NCBI GenBank assembly: GCA_965212195.1
Contig: CBDBUW010000017.1
Coordinates: 124,001-188,000 of the forward strand
Length of the DNA: 64,000 nt
Direction of reading: 5' to 3'
Source: JAJCYK01 sp965212195
GTDB lineage: Bacteria > Bacteroidota > Bacteroidia > Cytophagales > Cyclobacteriaceae
Shown piece after piece: positions 10,501 to 17,500 of this stretch. The notes under the pieces are model-generated. The model saw only the letters and a list, made by a program, of their open reading frames with translations. It was not told the origin of the DNA and ran no database searches. Each line of letters opens with the position of its first letter. Within the stretch, counting starts at the first letter, position 1. The position numbers and the translations under genes were made by a program.

Positions 10501-12401
10501 GTGAAAAGTTTGGAAATACAGTAGCTGATGCTTTTAGAAAAGGAGAAAAAATAACTCAAAAGGGATTAGAGGTCTTTGGAATTGTGAGGCGTGATGGCCT
10601 GGCTGGCATCTGGGAATATGTGAAAGATTCCATAGGCAATGTCTTAACCGAAACCCTGGAAATGATCAAGGAGACGGTGCTATATGCGGCTATTAAGAAA
10701 ATCATTACTGAAATAGGCAAATTACTCATACCGGGTGGAGGATTTCTGGCAATTGCTGAGAAGATTGTGCGGTTGCTTCAATTCATATTCGATGCCAGGG
10801 ACAAGATATTGGATATGATCGAGGCATTTCTGGATTCGGTTGAAATGGCAGTAAAAGGAAATATACCAGCTATTATTTCGCGAATAACCGATGCTTTGAC
10901 CCAATTTATCACCTTAGCTATTGATTTTCTAGTTGCATTCTTTGGTTTAAGAAGCTTGAAAGAAAAGGTGCAGCGCTTTATCGACAGAATGAAAAAACCT
11001 ATCATTCGGGGAATCGACTGGCTTCTCGATAAACTGGCACCCATCATTAGAAAAATTTTCCGGCTCAAAGAGGACGGTAAATCGAAGGAAGAAGAATCGG
11101 AAACAGAGGAAGAAGGACGCAAGATAGGTGATACAGAGGTAGGCAAGAAAATCCATTTCCGGGTAGATGGAGAAAGACACCAATTGTGGATAGACACCAC
11201 GGGACCTGGGGTAAAGATAATGCTACGAAGTATTCCAATGACTGTGGAAAAGAAACTGGATGAATGGGAAAGCCGGATGGGTGAGTTAGACGAAGAAAGG
11301 AGGAAGCAAGCTTATGGTTTGATCCGTCAGGCTCGAAATCAGTACAATGAGACCAAAAGGTTAGGGGCAAGTGCGGAGAAAGAAATGGAAGATTTGAATT
11401 CCAAAAACAGTGAGCAAGAATTTAATGAAGCCAAAAAGGCGGACGATCGCGTGGAAGCCAAAGAGGAAGTGCTGGGCACGACCTTGAGGCAGTTGTTTGA
11501 GGTTTTTGGAGAGGAAGAAATAAATCTTCTTGAAATGGAGGTAAAGAAAATGAAGACCGAAGTTGAAAAAATAATTAATGGGCAAGAAATTGTTGATTCT
11601 AATAATAAGCCTCCTCTTCCCTTAGCATACTTTTATAGCCCTAAAGCAGGTATTCCTACTAAGATAGTTCGGCGTCGCAAATGGAAAAAATATATGCCCG
11701 CATTAACAATTGATAAAAGTTCTAGGAGGATTCTTTACGGATTTGAAGGATCTCAGGAAGATATTGAAAACTTGCCTAAAACACCAGAAGCCACATATGG
11801 CCCTAAAACAGATAAAGGATTTGGAACGTGGATGTCAATTTGCCCTTTAACCGCTAACAGACATAAAGGTTCCGATACATCCAATGCAGAAAAGAATGAA
11901 ACCTGGGATGCGCTTAAATGGAGAATAGATCCAGCAGGGGGTAGTAGAAGTTTCTACGTACGAGGACATCTATTGAGTGAAAAATTAAGTGGTCCGGGTA
12001 TCTGGATCAACCTAACTCCAATTACCCAAATTGCCAATTCAAGGCATGAGATATTGGTGGAAAGTCCAATAAAGAATCTATTAAGAAGACCTGATCAAAG
12101 AACAGGAAGGTACCGAGCCATTGAATATGAGGTTAAAGCGATTTACAACCATCCTTCCAATTCTTCGATAAAAAATGAGGTAATTCAAGATACCGAAATG
12201 GATATAGAGGAGAAAAGACGGTTGATCTGGATTTTAGAAGCAGAGGACCATATTCCCTCAAAACTAACGTTTGATGTCACGGTTTATGAATTTGATCCTG
12301 ATAGTGGAAAATATGTTAACGAATACAAATTACAAACACCTTCTATCGAAAATGATAGAGAAAATATTAATACGTATGTTGTATTGGGAGTTGGAACTTG
12401 A
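7572..12401 (+). CDS. DUF4157 eCIS payload with C-terminal non-specific nuclease domain
   Basis: This giant protein (1609 residues from ATG 7572; a TTG at 7515 would add 19 basic residues) is modular. Residues ~39-58 hold the LTVNQPGDKYEKEAD motif that opens eCIS DUF4157 proteins. Residues ~165-235 are DUF4157, with an intact zincin-like HEFTH at ~223-227. A charged coiled-coil-rich stretch follows. Residues ~860-1160 are a chain of amphipathic or hydrophobic helices, including a LLIPGGGFLAIAEKI block. The last ~190 residues hold RGHLLSEKLSGPG (RGH at ~1464-1466) and NLTPITQIANSRHE, the catalytic His region and metal-site Asn of DNA/RNA non-specific endonucleases. DUF4157 marks proteins loaded into eCIS particles. 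The likely role is an injected nuclease toxin with a membrane-active middle; cargo status is inferred from context. Confidence 0.85.
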   Translation: MDPRERRIYAKHNDVRKSTNELDAPFISPKHYSDVPTSLTVNQPGDKYEKEADQMADYVTRKPSMISEPPMISQKNGGHYQVRRMCTSCQQEGQRPQHQDPHQVEQITTAGTPLPSEVIVQRKCDHEINKKWTGIGTDFVSTEIDRRLQNRIGYGNPVTGNLREKMEMAFSADFRKIRIHTDSEAAFLCQQLNAQAFTFGSDIFFDSGKFDPGSISGLNLIAHEFTHVCQNREFQLSKEFLSEGKGKRKLEKDKINSEGAASDIENPPVTTTQMAVDDVVSGPPVIEVPGNLLTSESSTQITGEKDDTMPGQKVTVVEPTSTEEDELYQKVINELGEKSKQQQEPHKQKGAKEKVMEIPPKAKIANEKSRKTKATAILDAANEEGDRTFTREGFVKLFGEKVDKVAKALPTNKEQNRRIDQGTLMGAAIDAASRVAKVELKKETAPLKLEENLSREEYLRQEQARGEKIVPGPTSPYPAGPRPVISNPADANPKPKSDEEIALEKESQELDDYFAKQEYEVKEENLFLDISREKDFDDAVKTKRQAQEETRKVPEQYRSIEAPALIESQVKIDESLNSSLGKMHSARKGRFKDIQDSQQLAEINSETRKERIFREFQEIYDGTKADVDRALCPLNSIDERFADFVKAEEAEFSRSVKVDLQYICPCCDDIAICDTSDWREITAANDIIREMRSLMNQDGIDDSTQKEINGIIRERGLSNNVPRFGGVYQVYWKYRSKAYDTVQECHFEIMFHNKKESFIERVKAGVNVFAFEVVNALNEAKACIKAGEEKARKKYECLSDVDKVDKEEGHIAFESIKGQFENLKDLVNDQHDEVINSMARIYTTSVNKLRDEYERLKKENETTWLEAAWNKVKAVVKAIINFARRIVKLLGRLVYLVGDIIASPGSFFDNLIEGVTQGFSTFIKDLDTFLSKAFFTWIRGSSGIAIDIPKTWNPKGIFKLFTQLLNLDTETIWLRVSEKFGNTVADAFRKGEKITQKGLEVFGIVRRDGLAGIWEYVKDSIGNVLTETLEMIKETVLYAAIKKIITEIGKLLIPGGGFLAIAEKIVRLLQFIFDARDKILDMIEAFLDSVEMAVKGNIPAIISRITDALTQFITLAIDFLVAFFGLRSLKEKVQRFIDRMKKPIIRGIDWLLDKLAPIIRKIFRLKEDGKSKEEESETEEEGRKIGDTEVGKKIHFRVDGERHQLWIDTTGPGVKIMLRSIPMTVEKKLDEWESRMGELDEERRKQAYGLIRQARNQYNETKRLGASAEKEMEDLNSKNSEQEFNEAKKADDRVEAKEEVLGTTLRQLFEVFGEEEINLLEMEVKKMKTEVEKIINGQEIVDSNNKPPLPLAYFYSPKAGIPTKIVRRRKWKKYMPALTIDKSSRRILYGFEGSQEDIENLPKTPEATYGPKTDKGFGTWMSICPLTANRHKGSDTSNAEKNETWDALKWRIDPAGGSRSFYVRGHLLSEKLSGPGIWINLTPITQIANSRHEILVESPIKNLLRRPDQRTGRYRAIEYEVKAIYNHPSNSSIKNEVIQDTEMDIEEKRRLIWILEAEDHIPSKLTFDVTVYEFDPDSGKYVNEYKLQTPSIENDRENINTYVVLGVGT

Positions 12402-12419
12402 ATTAATAAGAATAATCAG

Positions 12420-13031
12420 ATGGCAACATCCACATCCACCCTTTATTGGCAGCTCCTTCAAAAAGAGATGGACTATATCGAAGGCACCGTCAAGAACCTG
12501 GACGATATCATCAATAAGACCAAGAACTTTACATTTTTGATTTGGGGCGGCAGTTTGCTTCTTTTGACTCAGAATTTTCCTGATGACGGTCCGGTCCCCT
12601 TGAAAATAGTCCTTTTGTTGACCGGTGTGATTCCTTTGCTTTTCTGGGCAGTGGATTATCGATGGCGAAGACATTTGATATTTTGCGCACAGCGTAAGGA
12701 GATCATATCAGATTTTATTAATAGTTCCGATTTTGAAGAGCTGATTGCCCAAGGTAAAGACCTACCTGCGAAGGGCAGATTCCCTTTTTATGATCCGATC
12801 GGAAGTATTTACACTCAAAAGAACTTCGAAAAGAAGAAGAAAGATTTGAAGACTCTGCCAGGAAACATAAAGGATGGTGAATTAGAATTGAAGTTAGATT
12901 ACTCCGCTCGCTATTTAATTGACGATAAAAAGATCCACTTCTTCAAGGTTGTTTTTCACAAAGACGCTCCTTTCTATTATGGGGCCTTAGTGTTGTTGTC
13001 TATTTTGTTTGGAATTATGACTCCCGGATAA
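12420..13031 (+). CDS. Membrane protein next to the nuclease payload; possible immunity or release partner
   Basis: This 203-residue protein has two adjacent membrane segments near the N-terminus (about residues 38-56 and 62-79), a charged cytosolic middle, and one C-terminal segment (about 184-200). No family is recognised with confidence. It begins 18 bases after the nuclease-toxin stop and precedes the AAA ATPase. The position suits an immunity protein, a membrane anchor or a lysis/release factor. A cytosolic nuclease would normally need a soluble inhibitor, so an immunity role is only one option. The ATG at 12420 follows an A/T-rich leader. An overlapping ORF in another frame (12271-12540) is a shadow. 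Confidence 0.7.
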   Translation: MATSTSTLYWQLLQKEMDYIEGTVKNLDDIINKTKNFTFLIWGGSLLLLTQNFPDDGPVPLKIVLLLTGVIPLLFWAVDYRWRRHLIFCAQRKEIISDFINSSDFEELIAQGKDLPAKGRFPFYDPIGSIYTQKNFEKKKKDLKTLPGNIKDGELELKLDYSARYLIDDKKIHFFKVVFHKDAPFYYGALVLLSILFGIMTPG

Positions 13032-13058
13032 TAATACCGATCGTAAGTACCTTTGGCC

Positions 13059-14384
13059 ATGTTTATCGAAACCTCTCTTCAGCCCTACCATCTATACTTA
13101 GGTTTTTTTGAATCCTATCTGAGGGTGCAGTTCCAAGAGGACAAATATTCTGATGGCTCCACAGAACTCTTAAGTTTATATGAAGAGCTGCAAAAGCAAA
13201 TCCAACCTTATTTTCCAAATCAGGAGATCTCTCAAACCGAATTATTCCTGATTACCCTATCTCTTATCCCGCATTTGGATCCTGTTCGACTTGATCGTCT
13301 TTTTGCGGAACTTCTTGGGGAAGGCAATTTTCCACAGCTTGGGGGAGTGCGTGGCAAACAGCATCGAGGCATCTTACCCACTGGAGAAATGGCCTTGTTC
13401 CTCTTGGCAAAAGACGACCCTGAACAACGGGTGAAAGTTCATCAAAGCAATCTCTCTCACCATAGTTGGCTCTTCCGAGATCATATTCTTGATCTCGAAC
13501 CTCCCTTACCCGGTGAACCGCGCCTTAGTGGTAAGCTTCTCTTGTATCCCGAATATGTGGAGTTGTTCACTACCGGAGAAGTGAGTCCGCCAAGGTTTAG
13601 TATCGATTTTCCCGCTCAACATATCACCACCAAACAAGAATGGCAGGACCTGATACTACATTCGCATACTCATCAACAAGTGCATGACGTGGAAGCCTGG
13701 CTACGATACGGTAAAAGCCTGCTCACAGAATGGAACTTAGACAAACAAGTAAAACCAGGGTATCGAGTACTATTCTACGGTCCACCAGGAACGGGTAAAA
13801 CACTAACTGCCACACTGCTTGGTAAGTCAACTGCAGGAAAAGTGTTTAGAATAGACCTATCGATGATAGTTTCCAAATACGTTGGCGAAACGGAAAAAAA
13901 CCTGGCCAGGATATTCGACAAATCCGAAAATAAGAACTGGATACTCTTTTTCGATGAAGCCGATGCTTTGTTTGGCAAACGTACAGGTGTTCGTGATGCT
14001 CACGACCGCTATGCCAATCAGGAAATCGCCTATTTATTGCAACGGGTAGAAGAATATGATGGACTGGTGATCCTTGCCTCCAATATGAAGGAAAATATCG
14101 ATAAAGCCTTCTTACGTCGCCTTCAGGCCATCGTGTTTTTTCCAGTACCCGGGCCAAATCAGCGTCTGCGTATCTGGGAAAATACGATTCCTAAAGAGGT
14201 GTCGCTTGCAGAGGAAGTAGATCTTGAACGAATTGCCGGTCAATATGAATTAACTGGAGCCGATATCGTCAATATTGTACACTATTGCTGCCTGAAAGCT
14301 AGGAATGAGAACACAAATAAAATTACTTGGAGTAACTTACAGAAAGGGATCCAACGCGAGTTGATCAAACTGGGTAAGAAGTAG
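13059..14384 (+). CDS. AAA+ ATPase of the eCIS (Afp15-like)
   Basis: This 441-residue protein has an N-terminal ~190-residue eCIS-specific part and a C-terminal AAA+ module. Walker A is GPPGTGKT at residues 241-248 and Walker B is ILFFDEAD at 295-302. LASNMKENIDKAFLRR carries the sensor and arginine-finger region, and GADIVNIVHYCCLKAR is the lid helix. Afp15/Pvc15 ATPases of this type are needed for assembly of contractile particles and, in PVCs, for loading payload, which suits its place next to the DUF4157 toxin. I chose ATG 13059; TTG 13053 is a less likely start. The gene follows the membrane-protein gene by 27 bases and is probably in the same operon. Confidence 0.88.
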   Translation: MFIETSLQPYHLYLGFFESYLRVQFQEDKYSDGSTELLSLYEELQKQIQPYFPNQEISQTELFLITLSLIPHLDPVRLDRLFAELLGEGNFPQLGGVRGKQHRGILPTGEMALFLLAKDDPEQRVKVHQSNLSHHSWLFRDHILDLEPPLPGEPRLSGKLLLYPEYVELFTTGEVSPPRFSIDFPAQHITTKQEWQDLILHSHTHQQVHDVEAWLRYGKSLLTEWNLDKQVKPGYRVLFYGPPGTGKTLTATLLGKSTAGKVFRIDLSMIVSKYVGETEKNLARIFDKSENKNWILFFDEADALFGKRTGVRDAHDRYANQEIAYLLQRVEEYDGLVILASNMKENIDKAFLRRLQAIVFFPVPGPNQRLRIWENTIPKEVSLAEEVDLERIAGQYELTGADIVNIVHYCCLKARNENTNKITWSNLQKGIQRELIKLGKK

Positions 14385-14393
14385 GGGTTTCAT

Positions 14394-15248
14394 ATGTTTG
14401 ATAAAATAGACCAACATAAAAATGAAAAAGGACGACTATTTACTTGGCATTGGTCAAACCTTCTTCGACTTAGATGGCAAATTATTTGTTCAGTTATTGT
14501 AGGTATAGCTGTGCCAGTAGTAGCTTTGTCTCCGAGAATAGGGCACATCTTTAATAACCTTGGAGATCATGGCTTGTACATGACTTTTCTTTTGGGAATT
14601 GCTTCAATACTGGCTTTAGTAGGATCGATTACATTTGGCTTTCTACTTCATTACATTCAGTCGGTATCGAACGAGAAATACCAGATGTACTTCCGTTTTA
14701 AGGACTGTGTAAAGGAATTACGAAACTTCCTAGATGGCCTATATGAAACAGGAGTCATTGACGAGGAATATGATTATCACCTAGGCCTCTTAAGGGATAT
14801 AACAATAAAAGATTTTCCATTGCCCTATTTCAATGAGAGAGTGGAACCACTGATCGAATTTATAACAGTGGATCAAAAGGAAGCTCTTGAAGAGCTTGGG
14901 GAGTTCGGTAGGGTACTTCGTGGTGTAGCCTACAGTGTAAAAAATCTAGAGGAAATGGTTGGTAGTCTGTTTGAGAACTTCATAAAGCAAGTCCTTGTAA
15001 AAAGAATGGTTGACCCCGTGATAAAAACCTTCTGGACTCTTGCAGTTGTTGTACTAACAGTTCTATTATCATCACTTTACTTTGATCATTTACCTCGGAC
15101 CGTAGCATGGGGCATTGGATTAGCGCTTGGATTTATGACATTCTTACTCTTAGTTGAGATAGCGATGATTGTGAGAAGAGAGACTAGAGAATACTATGAG
15201 TACAGCGCATCAGAAGATAAAGATACAGACGGGAAGGAGAGTGGCTAA
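14394..15248 (+). CDS. Four-segment membrane protein at the end of the eCIS operon
   Basis: This 284-residue protein has four predicted membrane segments in two pairs (about residues 29-49, 60-86, 215-232 and 237-257). The pairs are separated by a ~125-residue cytosolic, helix-rich domain, and the tail is acidic. I do not recognise a family. It starts nine bases after the ATPase stop, so it probably belongs to the eCIS transcript as its last gene. Possible roles are a membrane anchor, a release factor or an accessory protein carried with the island; none can be chosen from sequence alone. Confidence 0.7.
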   Translation: MFDKIDQHKNEKGRLFTWHWSNLLRLRWQIICSVIVGIAVPVVALSPRIGHIFNNLGDHGLYMTFLLGIASILALVGSITFGFLLHYIQSVSNEKYQMYFRFKDCVKELRNFLDGLYETGVIDEEYDYHLGLLRDITIKDFPLPYFNERVEPLIEFITVDQKEALEELGEFGRVLRGVAYSVKNLEEMVGSLFENFIKQVLVKRMVDPVIKTFWTLAVVVLTVLLSSLYFDHLPRTVAWGIGLALGFMTFLLLVEIAMIVRRETREYYEYSASEDKDTDGKESG

Positions 15249-15418
15249 CATGCGCATAAGGTTAGACAAACTACTCCTTGTGCTCGCGGATAGCTTCTGA
15301 TGAGGGTAAACTCAAACACATAGCTATTAAATTAAAATTAACTAAGCCCAACGATGTATAAACCGTCATTAAAACGAACACCAATACGGAAACGTTATAC
15401 TAAAATCTAAATTAAGAA
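15249..15418. other. Non-coding stretch with an attC-like imperfect inverted repeat
   Basis: No gene is visible here. Positions 15346-15400 begin with GCCCAAC and end with GTTATAC, with an internal CCGT (15363-15366) facing ACGG (15386-15389). This layout recalls an integron attC site (RYYYAAC ... GTTRRRY), but the end boxes pair at only about four of seven positions and no integron integrase is in the window. Confidence 0.3.
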
Positions 15419-15548
15419 ATGCACACTTTAGAATTTCTAATCGAATTACTAGACAAGCTAATTTGGCCGTTGACTCTGTTCATTCTGATATTTATGTAAG
15501 AAAACCACTTAATGAATTATTGCCGTTCCTTAAAAAAGCTAGGAATTG
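15419..15548 (+). pseudogene. Frameshifted N-terminal remnant of a small membrane protein
   Basis: ATG 15419 opens 26 codons with a membrane-segment-like N-terminus (MHTLEFLIELLDKLIWPLTL...) and a stop at 15497-15499. The sequence right after the stop, read two bases out of frame from 15499, continues as RKPLNELLPFLKKARN. The two parts read as one protein start of the widespread type with a hydrophobic IWP segment followed by FRKPI..LLPFLKKL. A one-base deletion explains the break. The rest of the gene is missing, and the integrase stop lies at 15561. This appears to be a decayed gene cut off near the integrase. It was found by reading adjacent frames, so the frameshift could also be a sequencing error, but the truncation would remain. 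Confidence 0.6.
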
Positions 15549-15560
15549 TATGGTGGTGTC

Positions 15561-16802
15561 CTACAATTTCTTCAACACCTCATCCTGATATTCATCCAAC
15601 TTACTCCTGCGCAAATTGTCTAAATAAGCCTGCGTAGTACTTATCCTCTTATGCCCTAACATTTGGGATATAGCGGTAACCGGAATGCCCAGATCATCAG
15701 CACTGGAGGCAAAACTGTGCCTGCTTACGTAGCTAGTAAGATGCTCATCTATTCCGGCCAATTCAGCGATCTTCTTTAGATTATCATTATAGCGTTTGCG
15801 CGCCCACTTAATGTCTTTATAAATCAAGACGGGATCGGTTCTCTTTATGATAGGCAAAAGGTAGTCGTCATTAGATTTTCCTTTAATAAGCGGATCAATA
15901 ATAGGCTTCAGGCTTTCATGTATTTTAATATCATACTGCTCATTAGTCTTTTGTCGTTGGTATTTTACCCGCCCATCCACAATATTAGATTTCTTTAAAT
16001 GAGCCAGATCCGTATAGGGCATACCATTTAAATAGAAACTCATAAAAAAGATATTTCTGTCTCTATTGAGAGAAGTACCATCTTCCAATTCCACAGCTTG
16101 GATCTTCTGCAAAGTTTCAATAGTAATGGCTCTTTTTCGAGGTTTCCCATTTCGAATAGTATAGTCTTTAAACGGATAGCCTTCTGGATCCGCAAATCCC
16201 GCTTTAATGGCCTTGTTATAAATGGCCCGAATAGTCCTCATGTAAACAGCCAAGCCCCCAAGCAAATTTCCTTTTGACAAATGCCATACTTCCAATCGGT
16301 TTAAGAAGTCCAGATTAAGCGCATCAAAAGTAAGGTCCCGTTGCTTGTTAAACTTTCTTACTACCGCCAAGGCATCAGCATAGCTACGTGCTGTACCGAT
16401 ACGCTGGGCTTTTATCAGATCCTGGATCAGTTTAACTGTGAACTTTGTAAAAGTGGTGTTTCCCAGCCGTCCTAGAAGACGGTCCTTTAGTTGTTTTACT
16501 GTGATATAGGGCAACTCACCTTTATCTTCTAGCCTGGCGATGGTATCGATCATACCCGCTTTCTTCTTAACCAGCAGGTTATTCAGTCTGGCAGGCGATT
16601 CAGCGCCTCTATAACCGGAGCGTATTTTACGATTGCGGTTATCCCAGTCTTTCTTCTTTACCGCATATCCTGTAGTCATGGCCGTGGTCTTGCGATTATG
16701 CGTTAACCTAAAAATTATGGGAAAAGTATTATCTTGTTTTGGTCTTCTGGTATCCAGCGATATGACAATATGAGTAGGCATGATTTTTAAATTTGCACGC
16801 AA
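15561..16802 (-). CDS. Tyrosine recombinase / site-specific integrase
   Basis: This 413-residue integrase is of the Bacteroidota phage/conjugative-element type. The N-terminal arm-binding domain contains RRPKQDNTFPIIFRLTHNRK and a GYAVKKKDWD motif. A SAM-like core-binding domain follows (~residues 110-210), then a C-terminal catalytic domain with TSYVSRHSFA (catalytic Arg), LGHKRISTTQ (His) and AYLDNL (nucleophile Tyr). The usual first catalytic Arg position reads FYLNGMPYTDL, with Asn where many relatives have Arg; IntDOT-type enzymes also vary here. The gene starts 111 bases from the tRNA fragment at 16914, the expected place for an integrase next to its attachment site. Confidence 0.92.
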   Translation of the reverse strand: MRANLKIMPTHIVISLDTRRPKQDNTFPIIFRLTHNRKTTAMTTGYAVKKKDWDNRNRKIRSGYRGAESPARLNNLLVKKKAGMIDTIARLEDKGELPYITVKQLKDRLLGRLGNTTFTKFTVKLIQDLIKAQRIGTARSYADALAVVRKFNKQRDLTFDALNLDFLNRLEVWHLSKGNLLGGLAVYMRTIRAIYNKAIKAGFADPEGYPFKDYTIRNGKPRKRAITIETLQKIQAVELEDGTSLNRDRNIFFMSFYLNGMPYTDLAHLKKSNIVDGRVKYQRQKTNEQYDIKIHESLKPIIDPLIKGKSNDDYLLPIIKRTDPVLIYKDIKWARKRYNDNLKKIAELAGIDEHLTSYVSRHSFASSADDLGIPVTAISQMLGHKRISTTQAYLDNLRRSKLDEYQDEVLKKL

Positions 16803-16913
16803 TTTGCACGCAAAATATGGTCTAATATAGTATTATAGAAATAAATAAAAAATATAAAGCACTGATTATTAATTAAATATATAAATATTGATTCATATTA
16901 ATTCAAAAAAATA

Positions 16914-16960
16914 CTGACTCATAATCAGGTGGCCGCTGGTTCGAGCCCAGCAGGGCCCAC
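16914..16960 (+). other. 3' fragment of tRNA-Met(CAT): presumed attachment site
   Basis: The 47 bases match the 3' part of a tRNA with a CAT anticodon. They contain anticodon stem CTGA/TCAG around loop CTCATAA, a T-arm with GCTGG/CCAGC and loop TTCGAGC, acceptor strand AGGGCCC and discriminator A. No CCA is encoded. The 5' half is absent: bases upstream of 16914 are A/T-rich and the fifth anticodon-stem pair is A-G. Homology starting at the anticodon stem is the usual crossover position of tyrosine integrases, so this is read as attR. Confidence 0.75.
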
Positions 16961-16964
16961 AGTT

Positions 16965-16990
16965 GCCCCGACTATTGTCGGGGCTTTTTT
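16965..16990 (+). terminator. Rho-independent terminator behind the tRNA fragment
   Basis: A perfect 8-bp stem, GCCCCGAC/GTCGGGGC with a TATT loop, is followed by six T residues. It starts five bases after the tRNA fragment and is probably the original terminator of the tRNA gene. Confidence 0.85.
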
Positions 16991-17010
16991 GTTGCTGTAA
17001 AGGGCGAGAA

Positions 17011-17070
17011 GCCTGCCCTGAGGTAGCCTGCCCCGAGGTAGCCTGCCCCGAGCTAGCCCGCCCCGAGCGT
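17011..17070 (+). repeat. Four 15-bp tandem repeats
   Basis: Four consecutive near-identical 15-base units (GCCTGCCCCGAGGTA consensus) occupy 17011-17070, with changes accumulating in units 1 and 4. Related single copies occur near 17224 and 17372. GC is much higher than in the surroundings. No coding potential is convincing here. Confidence 0.75.
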
Positions 17071-17099
17071 AGCGAAGGGGAAGGGGAAGCGACAAAGGG

Positions 17100-17169
17100 G
17101 AGCCCAGCAGGGCCCACAAAAATAGCGCCAGTGCGAAGGATCGAGATCCGAAGTGCTGGCGCTATTTTA
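17100..17169 (+). repeat. Second copy of the tRNA tail followed by a terminator-like hairpin
   Basis: Bases 17100-17117 repeat exactly the 18 bases GAGCCCAGCAGGGCCCAC of 16943-16960, the T-loop to acceptor end of the tRNA. Immediately after, 17118-17169 form a long imperfect hairpin whose outer arms are AAAATAGCGCCAG and CTGGCGCTATTTT. It resembles a decayed tRNA end plus terminator. Confidence 0.65.
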
Positions 17170-17253
17170 CTTCAAGACTCGTGCTCATCCTCGCTAATGG
17201 CAAAATATGCAGACTTGGGCGAGGTAGCCCGCCCCGACCCCTAGCGTAGGGAA

Positions 17254-17350
17254 GGGGAGCCCAGCCTTTGTCCGCCGAAGTGTTAACGAAGGCGAAAGGA
17301 CCCACAAAAACAGCACGAGCGCGAGGACCAGGTCCGAGTCGCTAGTGCTT
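17254..17350 (+). repeat. Third, degenerate copy of the tail/hairpin module
   Basis: The module begins with GGGGAGCCCAGC (17254-17265), continues through an imperfect CCTTTGTCCGCC/GGCGAAAGG palindrome, then GGACCCACAAAAA, and ends in a hairpin with AGCACGAGCG and CGCTAGTGCT arms (17312-17349). It has the same order of parts as the copy at 17100-17169. Confidence 0.5.
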
Positions 17351-17500
17351 TCTGTGTTTATACTTATTTGGGCGAGACCTGCCCCGATGAATGAAATGAA
17401 ATCGTGTCATACATTTTATGGTTATATGCGCACAAATTTCAGGTATTCACTGCTGGGCAAAAAAATTCCAACCTTCTATGTAGTTACCAAGAAACTTTAA

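Larger units (their letters stand above)
1..16960. mobile_element. Right part of a candidate tRNA-integrated island carrying an eCIS locus
   Basis: The span runs from the left window edge through the eCIS genes and a tyrosine integrase to a 3' fragment of a tRNA-Met(CAT) gene. Elements that integrate into a tRNA 3' half leave an intact tRNA at one end and a 3' duplicate at the other. With this fragment on the + strand the element must lie to its left, and the intact tRNA should lie beyond the window. The broken gene between the eCIS and the integrase fits a site of rearrangement. The left end is unseen, so whether the eCIS is inside the element is inference; the integrase and its att fragment could form a smaller element alone. 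Confidence 0.4.

Noticed and set aside
12271..12540. ORF overlapping the nuclease 3' end and the membrane protein
   Set aside because: It is out of frame with both real genes and has no family features.
1..15248. Prophage or R-type tailocin instead of an eCIS
   Set aside because: No capsid, terminase, portal or lysis genes are present, while the DUF4157 protein, Afp15-type ATPase and CIS tape-measure protein are eCIS markers.
16914..16960. Intact tRNA-Met gene
   Set aside because: Only the 3' half is present; the upstream A/T-rich sequence cannot form the acceptor, D-arm or full anticodon stem.
16893..17244. ORFs across the tRNA fragment and the 15-bp repeats
   Set aside because: They translate structural RNA and tandem repeats and show repetitive residues caused by the repeats.
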